Numbered from the stretch's first letter, positions 11,825-22,300 are shown. The stretch is 57,441 nucleotides of DNA from Treponema sp. (GCA_024402595.1 JAKSTL010000005.1:1-57441), one strand, 5' to 3'. The notes: a model not told the origin generated them from the sequence alone. Made by a program: numbers and translations.

Positions 11825-14214
11825 TAAAAACCTCTTACAGGCTGAACCTGCAAAAATGGAATAAAACTTTTTCCAGAATCGTATTCTTCAAAAACCGAAG
11901 CTTCATAATTTGGGTAGAGAATACTGTCCAAAATAGAAATGTCTATTTCATCCCGAATAAAAAACGGCTTCATCTTTGTTCCAATTGCTGGATGCGATAA
12001 TTCTTCTGCCGCTTCTGGTGCATTTCCAATGTATGGCTCAGTGTCCGAAACATCTTTTGGAGTTATTCCATATTCTCCAGAATTATTCCAGCACATATAT
12101 CCATGATTTATAGAATCTCTTGTTCCAAAGAACTCTCTGCTAATATAATCAGAATCGTAATATTTTTTATCATAACTTACAGGCAAATAAAAACACTGTA
12201 TCCACGGACGAATTATTGCACGGTTTCTACAAATAACTGTATTTCGGAAAGAGCCGTAATAATAGATTCTGTAAGTTCTATCTTCATAAGGAGCATAATT
12301 CAAGAAGCTCTGTTCAAAATGGCTTGGATAGAACATTGGCCCAATTACATCAACATATTCTGCCAGCATTTCTGCGTCCTGTCCTGTACGGGCTCCACTT
12401 CGGTACCAACCGTTAGCTCCATAAATGTCAATTCCAATAGGAGCGTCAATATTTTCTCGGGCATAAGACAAAAAGGAAATCAATGCACTTTCTTTATCCA
12501 TTCCTTCATTCTGCCATCTGTAGTTAACATTCTTTAAATTAGTACCATCGGTTGGGAAACGAATATAATCAAACTGAATCTCATCAAAACCACGAGCCAC
12601 CAGTTCTTTTGCAACAGCCACATTATATTCCCAAACCTCTTCGGAATAAGGGTCACACCAGTTTTCATCAAAATAATTGATTTTTGTTTCAATTACATTG
12701 CCGTCATCATCTTTAATTTCTTCTGTGCTTTTTATTCCCTGCCAAGGTTTGTTGTATTTACTGTCCCAAACTGCATATTTTCCGCCCTTGTATTTTGTAA
12801 GAGAACGATCCTTAAAAGTAACAATTCTAGCTACAAGGTAAATATTGTCTTTTTTAAACTCTTCAATAAAATGATCCAAATCTATGGCATATTGAGTAAC
12901 AGTGCCCTTTTCCACCAGTAATGGGTCTTTTGGATAATAGCGCAAATAGCCATAATCATCTTTCATATCAATTACAATACTGTTCATATTGCGGTCTTTC
13001 AGGATTTTTTTAAACTTATCAATTCCGTCTTGGGTTCTACATTGATATGCAGAAGCATAAACACTTTTTACCTTATCTGCTTTTTCTGCATAAGGCGAGT
13101 TTATTGTTCCAGGATAAAGCAGCCATAATTCGTTCAACAAAATTGGTGTAGAAAAACCACTTTTTGAAGCAGGAATATAAGCGGTATTCACCATACCAGG
13201 AACGGCAGAAAAACTCTTGCTCCATTCTGCAAACTGAGTTGGAGTTCCCGGGCTAGTTAATGAATCTAAATCAATAGCGCCAAAACCTTCAAGGTGAGTG
13301 TAAAGCAAAACATTATCAATGGTAGTAAGACCTTCGTAACAATCAACGGGAACTGTCCCCTTATAAATTACTTCTGCTTTCTTTGTTTTCCAATTTAATT
13401 TGTAAAGGCGTGGCATATAAGATTGAGAAAAATAAATCTCTGTGTATTTATTTCCATCAATGTCTGTTCTTATCACTGGTAAAATATCTGCAATTTCGTC
13501 TGGAGAACCTATAGAAGGCATTTTGTCAAAACCCGCCGGTAAATCAACCCAGGCAGCCTTTGCTCTTTGCGGATAAATATAAGCTGGCCCATAAATTGGA
13601 TGAGACATAAAAACAACAGATTCTCCATCAATGGTAGCTACGGCAACTGCTTTAATTCCACCAGTGCTTTTACTCATAGAACGAATATTTTTCCAGTTTT
13701 TACCACCATCCGTTGTATAATAAACATTATCTTTTGTGGCAGTAACCATTTCCATATTATTCATTGGGTTCACAGCCAAATCTTTTAAGGCCTGAATCTG
13801 TTTTTCCAAAGAGACAGTTTTATTTTCATATTTCTTTATAGTTAAAAAAGAAAGTCCGTTATCTCGTTCTTCGTAATTCTGTAAATCTTCTGTGTAGAAA
13901 ATGCCCTTTTCTGTTCGGATATACCACCCCTTCTGTTCAATTTCGGTGGCTTCGGTATTTTCATTTTCTTTTACAAAATAATTTTTTACTGGAATAATCT
14001 GGTCAACTCTGCCTTTTGACCAAATATTTATAGCGTAATTATTACCTGTAATTTTAAAAAGTCCTTCATCAGCACCAATTAAAAAAACTTCATCCTCATC
14101 AACAGAGGCAGTAGAGATTTTTTCTGGCAATTGATACAAAGGTTTTATTTCTTGGGAAAAAGTTTGGCTAATAATTAAAAAAAACAATGTCGGTAAAAAA
14201 AGTAATTTTTTCAT
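11824..14214 (-). CDS. Exported DUF4015 glycoside-hydrolase-like protein with an N-terminal propeller
   Basis: 796 aa with a signal peptide (MKKLLFLPTLFFLIISQTFS). Residues about 25-350 look like a BNR/WD-type propeller (NVYYTTDGGKNWKNI is a clear BNR blade). From about 390 the DUF4015 TIM-barrel begins: VIDMKDDYGYLRYYP, FDEIQFDYIRFPTDG, GIDIYGANGW, DVIGPMFYPSHF, RPWIQCFYLPV. DUF4015 is a putative glycosidase family with no proven substrate that I know of; the acidic residues on these strand ends are candidate catalytic groups. It precedes mnmE with a one-base overlap. A sigma-28-type -10 lies 6 nt before the ATG, implying an almost leaderless message. Confidence 0.82.
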   Translation of the reverse strand: MKKLLFLPTLFFLIISQTFSQEIKPLYQLPEKISTASVDEDEVFLIGADEGLFKITGNNYAINIWSKGRVDQIIPVKNYFVKENENTEATEIEQKGWYIRTEKGIFYTEDLQNYEERDNGLSFLTIKKYENKTVSLEKQIQALKDLAVNPMNNMEMVTATKDNVYYTTDGGKNWKNIRSMSKSTGGIKAVAVATIDGESVVFMSHPIYGPAYIYPQRAKAAWVDLPAGFDKMPSIGSPDEIADILPVIRTDIDGNKYTEIYFSQSYMPRLYKLNWKTKKAEVIYKGTVPVDCYEGLTTIDNVLLYTHLEGFGAIDLDSLTSPGTPTQFAEWSKSFSAVPGMVNTAYIPASKSGFSTPILLNELWLLYPGTINSPYAEKADKVKSVYASAYQCRTQDGIDKFKKILKDRNMNSIVIDMKDDYGYLRYYPKDPLLVEKGTVTQYAIDLDHFIEEFKKDNIYLVARIVTFKDRSLTKYKGGKYAVWDSKYNKPWQGIKSTEEIKDDDGNVIETKINYFDENWCDPYSEEVWEYNVAVAKELVARGFDEIQFDYIRFPTDGTNLKNVNYRWQNEGMDKESALISFLSYARENIDAPIGIDIYGANGWYRSGARTGQDAEMLAEYVDVIGPMFYPSHFEQSFLNYAPYEDRTYRIYYYGSFRNTVICRNRAIIRPWIQCFYLPVSYDKKYYDSDYISREFFGTRDSINHGYMCWNNSGEYGITPKDVSDTEPYIGNAPEAAEELSHPAIGTKMKPFFIRDEIDISILDSILYPNYEASVFEEYDSGKSFIPFLQVQPVRGF

Positions 14215-14220
14215 ACTTAA

Positions 14221-14248
14221 TTATCGGCAAAAATAAAACCAAAGTTTA
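14221..14248 (-). promoter_or_regulatory. Sigma-28 (FliA) type promoter of the DUF4015-mnmE transcript
   Basis: Minus strand TAAA (14248-14245), 16-nt spacer, exact GCCGATAA (14228-14221). No Shine-Dalgarno lies between it and the ATG at 14214. Confidence 0.6.
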
Positions 14249-14340
14249 ACCAGAATACAACGGTGTGTTTCCACTTCAAAATGAACTAGCCACAAAAATT
14301 GATTATTACGGCATTTTACTCAGAGAAAAAGTGCATAAAA

Positions 14341-14382
14341 AAAGAGGTTCCCAAGCTTTGTAAACTTATGGAATACCTCTTT
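14341..14382 (-). terminator. Intrinsic terminator after the HD-GYP-like gene
   Basis: AAAGAGGT (14341-14348) pairs with ACCTCTTT (14375-14382), extended by TTCC/GGAA-type pairs. On the minus strand it ends in a T-run into 14336. Confidence 0.75.
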
Positions 14383-14406
14383 TATATTCGTAAAAAACTT
14401 ATATCT

Positions 14407-15729
14407 CTAGAAGATTTGTTCCAGAACTTCAACAACGGTCAAATCATAATAATCTGGCTGTTCTTTAAGTTTTGCAATTGCAGTTTCTTTATCCATTGCC
14501 TGACGGTAAGTTCGTTTGCTACACATAGAAACATAAGTTTCGGCAACACGAATAAGACGGGCAATCTGAGGAATCTCTTCGCCCTTCAAACCACAAGGAT
14601 AACCTGTTCCATCCATATTTTCGTGATGCTTTGTAGCAGCACTTTCAAATACAGACCAATATTTTTTAGGAACAAAAGACAACTGCTTTTCTGCAAGGTT
14701 TACATGTTCCTGTAAAATATTTTTCTGTTCAGGAGTTAAAACTGTAAGCTGCATAATTTCTGGATCTACAGAAAGGAAGCCGGCATCATAACACATAGCG
14801 GCACAGAAGTTTAACATTGAAAGCCCAGGAGTAAGTCCTAAAGCAATTGAAAGCTTATAAACCAGTTCACTAACATTTTTAGAATTATTTTTTCTACCAG
14901 TTACCTGATCAATTTTTGCACCAAGTTCTTCACATTTAACGGCAAGATCCTTTAAGTCTTCCATATCCTGTTCAGAATAATCTGCATCTGGCAATGCCGC
15001 AGGATTCCATGTAGAAGAACCTGCAATTTTAACCTGCCCTTTTCCGCCATTATACAAGTCTGTAATTCCACCAAGCATAAGTCTTGTGGTTTGGTTTTGA
15101 CTTGCCGCCAGCATTTGAACTGCCTTCATATAATGTTCCTGCTGTTCTTTTTGCTGCTGGAAACCTTTCTTTGCAAAAATTGCCACCATAAAGACAATAA
15201 TTAAAATTAAAAGTGCAATTCCTATAACAGAAAAGGCTATTATTAAGGCTGTTTTTTTCTGACTTTCGTTGTTGCTGCTTAACCCAGATTCAAGATTTTT
15301 AAAACCGTCGTCAAGCTTACCAATCAACTCAAGATTAGCTTCTGCCTGAGCGTCTTTTTCGGCTTTTTCTTCAAGAAGCGTAATCTGCCGTAAAAGTTTT
15401 GTAATATTTATGTCTACAACCTGAGGAAATGATTCCAAATTAGTCTGTATATCAATTACCGCCAGAGGATCATAATTTTCCACAAGCTTTTCTAGTTTAG
15501 CTCTATAAATAACTCTTGCATAAAAAACTATATCTTCATCTTCAGAATCAAGTTTTAAAGCATTGGTTATATATTTGTAGGCAAAGTTTATATCTTCTTC
15601 CTCATAAGCTTCGCTAGCTCGTTCAAGAAACTTCTGCTGGGTACTTGTTATGGCAAAAGCTTGCACGCAAATAAATAAAAGAATAAAAGCACCAAATAGA
15701 CTTCGTTTTTTGTTCATCAGCATTCTCAT
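14407..15729 (-). CDS. Membrane protein with a degenerate HD-GYP domain
   Basis: 440 aa: signal peptide (about 1-26), a periplasmic helical/TPR-like region (about 28-150), one membrane helix (about 161-187), a coiled segment, and a cytoplasmic HD-GYP-like domain (about 290-440). HHENMDGTGYP (368-378) and EHV (342) are kept, but the HD pair is replaced (AAMCYDAGF where AALLHDIGK is expected, so His becomes Tyr and Lys becomes Phe), and the late Asp is Glu (VAETYVSMC). Canonical HD-GYP enzymes degrade cyclic di-GMP; with these ligands lost it may bind without cutting, or be inactive. It has its own terminator. Confidence 0.82.
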   Translation of the reverse strand: MRMLMNKKRSLFGAFILLFICVQAFAITSTQQKFLERASEAYEEEDINFAYKYITNALKLDSEDEDIVFYARVIYRAKLEKLVENYDPLAVIDIQTNLESFPQVVDINITKLLRQITLLEEKAEKDAQAEANLELIGKLDDGFKNLESGLSSNNESQKKTALIIAFSVIGIALLILIIVFMVAIFAKKGFQQQKEQQEHYMKAVQMLAASQNQTTRLMLGGITDLYNGGKGQVKIAGSSTWNPAALPDADYSEQDMEDLKDLAVKCEELGAKIDQVTGRKNNSKNVSELVYKLSIALGLTPGLSMLNFCAAMCYDAGFLSVDPEIMQLTVLTPEQKNILQEHVNLAEKQLSFVPKKYWSVFESAATKHHENMDGTGYPCGLKGEEIPQIARLIRVAETYVSMCSKRTYRQAMDKETAIAKLKEQPDYYDLTVVEVLEQIF

Positions 15730-15860
15730 CCACTCTTTTTTATCTAAGAAATTATTAAATAGTTTTAATCGTTTTTTAAATTAAGTTCAAACAGTAGTTG
15801 CTTTGTAATCTTTTTTAAATAGTTTTAATTGTACTTTTATTCAATATTCGTAAAAGGTGA

Positions 15861-15902
15861 AGATTATGTTACACCTTAACACAATAAAGTATAACATAAT
15901 CT
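15861..15902. terminator. Inverted repeat after the 2039-aa Ig-protein gene
   Basis: AGATTATGTTA (15861-15871) and TAACATAATCT (15892-15902) are perfect 11-bp arms 20 nt apart. There is no T-run, so termination is uncertain; an operator or RNA-stabilising role is equally possible. Confidence 0.5.
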
Positions 15903-15947
15903 CTTATAAATAACAATTTTTTCGTTATAAGTGTATGAAAAATCTTA

Positions 15948-18900
15948 CTAGAAAATATTCGCTCGTACACCAATTGCAATTTGAGGAACAAGATTCTTAA
16001 TATCTACAGAACCTTGAACATCGGTTGGAATGAACCACAAAGAACCTTCTGTATAGAATGAGAACGCACTGAATGTAGTTCTACCATGCAATTGAACTCG
16101 AGGGAACTCCAACTGGCCAACTACAGCAGAAAGAATCTGTCCACGACCAGAGTTTGTTTCATTAAATCGGCTGAACTGTGCACCAAGGGCAAAACTTGCG
16201 TACAACCAGCTCCAGTCACGACCAAAGAAATAACTGAATGGTATAGTAGAAAGGTTAGCCAAAAGCTTACCAGTTAGAATGTTATCACCACCATAACGCA
16301 TATTTGTATAATCTATACCAAGAATCTTAGAAGCTCCTTCCCGTTGAGCTGCAGTAAACTGTCCCCATCCAAACTGAAGTTTAACATTGTCATCAAAGAA
16401 GGTAAGTCCAACACCCATATCAAACAGAGAAGCACCCCAGAAATGGAAATCTACATACAAGCCCTGAATAAATGATGGTAATTCGTAAGAAGATTTATCA
16501 CCTTTTCGTAAAGAAATAACAACATCTTTTAACAGAACATTATCCTGTGATAATCCGGAAACTTCCATCTTCTGATTATAATGGCCACCTTTTGCTGGAT
16601 TTATAAGCTTAACAGTTGGTGAAGTATTATCAACCTGAAGAATAAATCGGTCTATAGCAGTTTCTCCATTATTCATAGTTGCTCTAACTAACAGGAAGTG
16701 ATGACCTTCCGGCATATCTTCGTTTTCTACACGATACTGCCATTTACCATCGGTAGACAATTCTCTAAAGGTTTTACCGTTATCAAGACTTACTTCAATA
16801 TGAGCAATTGATTTTGCAGAAACAGCCTCCTTTAATTCTTTCTTTGCATCTTTTGCTTTTGCGGCAGTAATTTCATCAGGATTAACAACATAACCAGCTG
16901 TTCCTTTGAACCAAGGTCTATTGATTGCAAAATCTCCGTATGAGAAGTTATCCAAGGTAATCCAAGGACCGAAACAGCTGTAAGTTATTGTCTGAGGCAA
17001 AGAAGAAACCTGCTGTCCGTTTGCAAGAACTGCATCAACACGATACTCATGAACTCCGTCCGACATTTCTGACTGAACAATACGAACTGGATTTCCATTT
17101 TCATCAATTTCGCCAGTTTCTACAGGCTCTGATGGTGTAATTTCAAACTTAAAGAAGCCTGCAAATGTAAGTGAAGTTTCTTTTATAAACTTGTCATCAA
17201 TATAAAGTCGTAATGAAGTAATGTCACTGGAAATATTTGCGGAAGCCTGTCCATAAATATTGAACTTACCGTTTTTATGTTCTCCGTTCAAAGGATAAAG
17301 AATATCAACCTGTGCTGGTGGAAGAGTCTTATTCAAGTGAATGTTGCGGCTTACATTTGTTTTATTTCCAGCCATATCTTCACCGGTTACCAAAATGTTG
17401 TAATAACCGTCATCAAGGCTTTCAATACTGATTACTTCGCTAATAATATTATCTGTTTTCAAACTTCGAGAAATTGCTTCGGAAGTTTTGTCCATATTTC
17501 TTACGGTGATGGTCATTTTTGTAATTTCAACATCATCATAAGCGTAACCAGAGAAGAAAACATCTCCAGTTGTAACAGAGTCATCTAATGGCAATTCAAG
17601 AGAAATACTTGGAGCTGTATTATCAATGTTGATTAAGCTTGAGTAAAGACCTGTAATTCCATAATTATCTGTAATTCGGAGGAATACTACCTGTGTACCA
17701 CTTGGAATTGCTCTTGTATCAACTGTGTAGCTCCATTCTTCACAACCAACGGCATCGTTATAGCTGTTACCGTTATCAAGAGAAATCTCTACTTTTCCAA
17801 TTCCGTTTTCATCGCTGGCATGACCTTTAATTTCTATTACATCACGAACTGAGTTTTCAATTGTTGGAGAATCTACTCCACCTTTTGGTTCTTCAAGAGA
17901 GATTCTGAAGGTTCTTGTTACTTCTTCTCCTTTTACACCGTTAATATCTACGGCATAAACAGAAACTGTGTGTTCATTGTCGGTCATAGAAACTAATGGA
18001 ATGTTTATAGCAAAGCTTGTACCTGGCTGGTCTGCATAAAGTCTATAATCTTCATCATCAATTTTGTACCAGATTTTTGAATCGCCATCGTCATCATAAA
18101 TAACGCCAGAAATTGTAAAGTCTCTTGTAATTACCTGCAATTCTTCTGGAACATGGATTTCTGCTCTTGGTAAATCCGACTGACTGTCAATCTTGAAATC
18201 CCAAGCCCCTTTTGTTGTTACATTTCCAGCGGCATCGGTAAATATAAACTGCATTCTTTCGTCTATTGGCTGTGAAGGAATACCAATGTAAGTAGAAATT
18301 AAAGGCTGAATTGGGATTTCTGTCTTAATATCTTTTATAACTTCGCCAGATTCCAATTCTTCTTCTGTTGGAACAACTTCGAGGAAATATTCAACTTTTT
18401 CAACATGGCCATTGTCGTGAGCTTCAAAAACAATCAGAGTTTCACCGTTTACTACATCAAGTTTCAATGGCTGAACAACTGTTATTTTTGGAGGTGTTGT
18501 ATCTTTGAAACATGCGGTTCGGATTTGAGTGATATGACCTGCATTGTCGGTTGCACGGATGTTTATTTCAATAAGACCGTCCTGCATTTTTGTAAGATCA
18601 ACGGAATCTGAGAATGCTACGCCTAATGCATTTTCACCAGCGGCATTTTCGTTTGAGAACATGGTCCAGGAAGCACCGTTGTTTAAAGAATATTCAACGC
18701 AGCGAATACCTAAATCGTCTGTGGCTGTACCTGAAATTGTTACAGAATCATTTAACCAGGCGTTCAATTCAGGGCTCAAAAGATGTACTTCTGGAGATTT
18801 TGAATCTGCAAGGAAGTTCATAATATCTGTTTCATAAACTGCACCAAAACGGTCGGTAAAACGAACCTGTACATTTTCGTAATTACCATCTCGTTTTGAA

Positions 18901-21900
18901 TATAAGGTAAATAAATGGCCATTATCTGTTTTATCAAGAACCAGACCTTCTTTTTCACAAACCAATTCTGCTTTTACAGGTGCGGCAAGATTTGCATAGA
19001 AATAAGATTTTGAACCATTGCTCAACACCCAGCTGGTAATGCTTGGATCGAACTTTGTTTCTGGATCTGTAAATGTATAAATCTTTTCTGCATCGTCAAC
19101 AAGGTAGCTTTCGTTTGATCTTAATACGAGGAATGAACCTGTAACTGTTTTTTCAAGGGTTGCAGTTTTTACAGTCATAGAAATATTTGTAATTCTTGAT
19201 GGAAGATTTGCCAAAGGTATTTCGGCTACCCATCTAGTAGAACCGTCTGTTGGTTTTATAAGTTTTGCGGCTCCTTTCTGCATTAAATCGCCACCAGGAA
19301 CTTCATCACCTGTAATTTCATAACTTACAGAGTTTACTACTGCACCTGTATCTACATAAAGCTGTAAGATTCTTGGTGTTTTTCCATTTCCATAATCAAG
19401 CACTACAGGCATTCCGCTAAAGTAAGTTTGACCTTCAATATTGGCAATGTTTGCATCCAAGGTTGGATTTTTTACAGCATTGTATTTTGATGAAACCAAA
19501 GTTTTTCCGTCATCACCAATCAGAGAAAGTGTAAGTGGATTTGTTCCTTCAGCCATATCTGCCCGATGATAGACAAAAACATTCTGAGAAAGATTTCCCT
19601 GATAAGCTACAAGGCCATATACATCAAGACCTTCAACCCAGTTTGCAACAGGAGCTTTTGGTGTTGGCTTTTTTGAACCATCTTCTGGCTCTTCAATAGC
19701 TGGAATTGTTGAGAATGCCACTGATTTTACTGTTTTATTTCCACCAGCACTTTCGGCTACAATTTCTACAACAAACATTCCGCTGCCGTAGATGGATGGG
19801 TCAATCACAAAAGAGAAATTGCCATTTTCATCAAAACGGGCTTTTTCAAAGGTGTCTGTAGATGGAAGAATCTTCATTGAATTGATGATTCCGCCTTTCA
19901 TTTCTGCCTGGGCGCCTAAAACGCGGTAGTTTAATTTACCAACGCCTGTAATACAGCTGACATTACCAGAAATTGTGATTCTTCCTTTTTTGCCATCTCT
20001 TGCCAAAGTTTCTGAATAATCGTTTATATCAAGGCTTGGTAAAACTGTATCGGCTTTAAATACGAAAGGTCGTGATTTTATGATATTGCCTCTATCTGTT
20101 GTAACTTGAACAACGGTTGGTTCTGAACTTCCAACGCCAGGACCAGGAATCAATCTTATTAAATTGCCTTTTGCTTCTACGGTTGCAAAATCAGATTCTG
20201 GAATAAGTTCAACTGATTCAATATTTTCGCCCATTAAGAAGCCGGTTACTGGGAACTCTTTATTACTAATAATGGAACCATCTTCTGCAATTGTGCTGTC
20301 TGTAAAAATCAATTCGGTTTTTGGTGATTTTACAACACTTGTATTTGTTATGTATAAATAAGACCAGGTTTCTGAAACACGATCAATTGAATCTGTAGAG
20401 ACAACTTTTATGGAAACAACGCCTTTTGGGAAGTCTGGTGCAATTGGGAATGTTGCCTCGTATGAAGCCGCATTTTTTAGTTCGTAAGCATTATCGATAA
20501 CACCGTTTTTTCCATAGTGAATCTCTGTGCGAACTTCCTTTAATCCAATCTGTGAAGCTGTTTTTATCACAAAAGAAGAACCTGACTCTGAATGAATCTC
20601 CATGCCATTTTCAAAAGGAATTATGTCTTTACCACGCTTTATTGAATATTCTTCAAAAGTTGGAGCTACACCTTTTGATGCAAAGGTAACCACTGCTGGA
20701 TTTCCGTAAACATCATTTTCATCAATTGCGGTAACTGTAATTTTATGATTTCCGGCAGAAAGGGAGGAAGCTTTTGTAAATGCATAATAGAACGAGCCGT
20801 TTGAATCCAAAGTTATTGGGTCTTCTGCATCAAGCTGAACTACAACAGATTTTACAAACTCATCATCTGTGGCAAAACCACGAACATACACTTCTTCATC
20901 ATCACCGTTGAATATTTTTTCGGCGGTTGGTTCGGAAATTGTAACAACAGGCTTGTCTTCTTCCTGATTTAACGGAATTATTATAGTTTTTTCTACAACA
21001 TTGTTTACTCTATCAACGGCATGAATTGTAAACTTGCGAGATTTATCTTTTGAACCGATGGTATCAAGGGTAACTGTCCAATATGGGTTTCCAGGAATCA
21101 AATCAAAATCGCCAGACTGTTCGCCAAAAGTCCATGAAAGTTTTGTAACACCAATATCATCTTTTGCAAAACCAGCAACTGTAAACTTACCGTTCATTAC
21201 CTGATCTGGTTCTGGGCTGATTATCTGAACGTCAGGTTTTGTATTATCTATAAAATAAAGGAATGCATAGGAACCAACGGAACCGGCGTAATCATAGGCT
21301 TTAAACCATACAACCGCTGGACCATCTTCGAACTTATTTGTGTCTACTGTGAAATTGAATGTGCTAGAGGAAATATCTTTTGTTTTACTGATTTTTACAG
21401 GCTTAAAAGAATCGCCTCCATCTACCGAATAATACAACTCTTTAATTCCATTTCCGTCTGAAACTGTACCTTTGAAATCAACTTTTCCAGAAACAAGCAT
21501 ACCCATTGTTCTGTCATGAACTTCTGTAATAGGTTGTGTACGGTCCAGCTGCCATGAAATCTCGGATGGAGTACTTGGGAGTCCGTTTATATCATAGCCA
21601 GTAGCTTTTATTGTGTGTGTTCCTTCTGGAAGATTTACAGTATCAAGGAAGTATGACCAAAATTCACGGCCTTCTGCTCGAATTGGATGTTCTGTATCGC
21701 CATCAAAAACCAGTTCTACATAGGATACCGCATCATCATCAATACAAGTTCCGACAATATTCAGGTTTCCAACTACGCGCATATTCTCATAAGGATTTGT
21801 AATTCCACAAATCGGGAGATCTGAATTTGGATCTATATAAAGATTAAACGGACCTTCTACAAAAGCATTTCCGGCAAGGTCGGTAGCTGTAACCATGATA

Positions 21901-22067
21901 TTAAATTTTTCAGCTTTTTTTGTAGTTCTTGATTCTAGATCAAAACTTTCCTGCCAGCTATGAAGATTGTCTACGCTTAAATCTTCAACATCACTCTTTC
22001 CATGGGCAAAAAGTGATGTAACTAAAAACAAACCAAATAATCCAATGCATATTTTTTTGTTTAACAT
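15948..22067 (-). CDS. Very large Ig-repeat surface protein with a C-terminal barrel-like domain
   Basis: 2039 aa with a signal peptide (KKICIGLFGLFLVTSLFAHG). Most of it is a string of Ig-like domains, each ending or starting with motifs such as DNTKPDVQIISPE, DKSRKFTIHAVDRVNN, DNTAPSISLELP. The last about 190 residues differ: alternating aromatic strands (GLYVDFHFWGASLFDMGVG, WSWLYASFALGAQFSRF) ending in GVRANIF with a terminal Phe, as in outer-membrane beta-barrels. This suggests an Ig stalk held at the outer membrane, possibly for binding polysaccharide or other cells. The start has AAGGGAG. A sigma-28-type -10 lies upstream. Confidence 0.85.
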   Translation of the reverse strand: MLNKKICIGLFGLFLVTSLFAHGKSDVEDLSVDNLHSWQESFDLESRTTKKAEKFNIMVTATDLAGNAFVEGPFNLYIDPNSDLPICGITNPYENMRVVGNLNIVGTCIDDDAVSYVELVFDGDTEHPIRAEGREFWSYFLDTVNLPEGTHTIKATGYDINGLPSTPSEISWQLDRTQPITEVHDRTMGMLVSGKVDFKGTVSDGNGIKELYYSVDGGDSFKPVKISKTKDISSSTFNFTVDTNKFEDGPAVVWFKAYDYAGSVGSYAFLYFIDNTKPDVQIISPEPDQVMNGKFTVAGFAKDDIGVTKLSWTFGEQSGDFDLIPGNPYWTVTLDTIGSKDKSRKFTIHAVDRVNNVVEKTIIIPLNQEEDKPVVTISEPTAEKIFNGDDEEVYVRGFATDDEFVKSVVVQLDAEDPITLDSNGSFYYAFTKASSLSAGNHKITVTAIDENDVYGNPAVVTFASKGVAPTFEEYSIKRGKDIIPFENGMEIHSESGSSFVIKTASQIGLKEVRTEIHYGKNGVIDNAYELKNAASYEATFPIAPDFPKGVVSIKVVSTDSIDRVSETWSYLYITNTSVVKSPKTELIFTDSTIAEDGSIISNKEFPVTGFLMGENIESVELIPESDFATVEAKGNLIRLIPGPGVGSSEPTVVQVTTDRGNIIKSRPFVFKADTVLPSLDINDYSETLARDGKKGRITISGNVSCITGVGKLNYRVLGAQAEMKGGIINSMKILPSTDTFEKARFDENGNFSFVIDPSIYGSGMFVVEIVAESAGGNKTVKSVAFSTIPAIEEPEDGSKKPTPKAPVANWVEGLDVYGLVAYQGNLSQNVFVYHRADMAEGTNPLTLSLIGDDGKTLVSSKYNAVKNPTLDANIANIEGQTYFSGMPVVLDYGNGKTPRILQLYVDTGAVVNSVSYEITGDEVPGGDLMQKGAAKLIKPTDGSTRWVAEIPLANLPSRITNISMTVKTATLEKTVTGSFLVLRSNESYLVDDAEKIYTFTDPETKFDPSITSWVLSNGSKSYFYANLAAPVKAELVCEKEGLVLDKTDNGHLFTLYSKRDGNYENVQVRFTDRFGAVYETDIMNFLADSKSPEVHLLSPELNAWLNDSVTISGTATDDLGIRCVEYSLNNGASWTMFSNENAAGENALGVAFSDSVDLTKMQDGLIEINIRATDNAGHITQIRTACFKDTTPPKITVVQPLKLDVVNGETLIVFEAHDNGHVEKVEYFLEVVPTEEELESGEVIKDIKTEIPIQPLISTYIGIPSQPIDERMQFIFTDAAGNVTTKGAWDFKIDSQSDLPRAEIHVPEELQVITRDFTISGVIYDDDGDSKIWYKIDDEDYRLYADQPGTSFAINIPLVSMTDNEHTVSVYAVDINGVKGEEVTRTFRISLEEPKGGVDSPTIENSVRDVIEIKGHASDENGIGKVEISLDNGNSYNDAVGCEEWSYTVDTRAIPSGTQVVFLRITDNYGITGLYSSLINIDNTAPSISLELPLDDSVTTGDVFFSGYAYDDVEITKMTITVRNMDKTSEAISRSLKTDNIISEVISIESLDDGYYNILVTGEDMAGNKTNVSRNIHLNKTLPPAQVDILYPLNGEHKNGKFNIYGQASANISSDITSLRLYIDDKFIKETSLTFAGFFKFEITPSEPVETGEIDENGNPVRIVQSEMSDGVHEYRVDAVLANGQQVSSLPQTITYSCFGPWITLDNFSYGDFAINRPWFKGTAGYVVNPDEITAAKAKDAKKELKEAVSAKSIAHIEVSLDNGKTFRELSTDGKWQYRVENEDMPEGHHFLLVRATMNNGETAIDRFILQVDNTSPTVKLINPAKGGHYNQKMEVSGLSQDNVLLKDVVISLRKGDKSSYELPSFIQGLYVDFHFWGASLFDMGVGLTFFDDNVKLQFGWGQFTAAQREGASKILGIDYTNMRYGGDNILTGKLLANLSTIPFSYFFGRDWSWLYASFALGAQFSRFNETNSGRGQILSAVVGQLEFPRVQLHGRTTFSAFSFYTEGSLWFIPTDVQGSVDIKNLVPQIAIGVRANIF

Positions 22068-22125
22068 AAAATAGGCACTCCCTTTTATTTAATATTTACT
22101 AAAATTTTACAGTTTCTCTCTTTCA

Positions 22126-22150
22126 TTATCGGCAACAGTTGAAAATTTTA
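22126..22150 (-). promoter_or_regulatory. Possible sigma-28 promoter of the 2039-aa Ig-protein gene
   Basis: Exact GCCGATAA (22133-22126) with a TAAA 13 nt upstream (22150-22147), shorter than the usual 15-16. The leader is about 50 nt. The remainder of 22068-22300 shows no gene. Confidence 0.45.
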
Positions 22151-22300
22151 TCACTTTTTTGTGTTAAGTCATAAAAAACTAATAAAAAATTTACCAAGAA
22201 GCGAAAATTCTAAAGAACTTTTCTAAATGCGAATAACTAAGATGATGTTTTATGCTGCAAAATTATAAAATTTCACACCAATGGAGATTAATCCGTAAAA

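Noticed and set aside
15948..22067. Plus-strand ORFs opposite the large Ig genes (for example 18544-18837 and 52536-52811)
   Set aside because: They are antisense shadows of the Ig-repeat frames, with no ribosome sites or recognisable domains.
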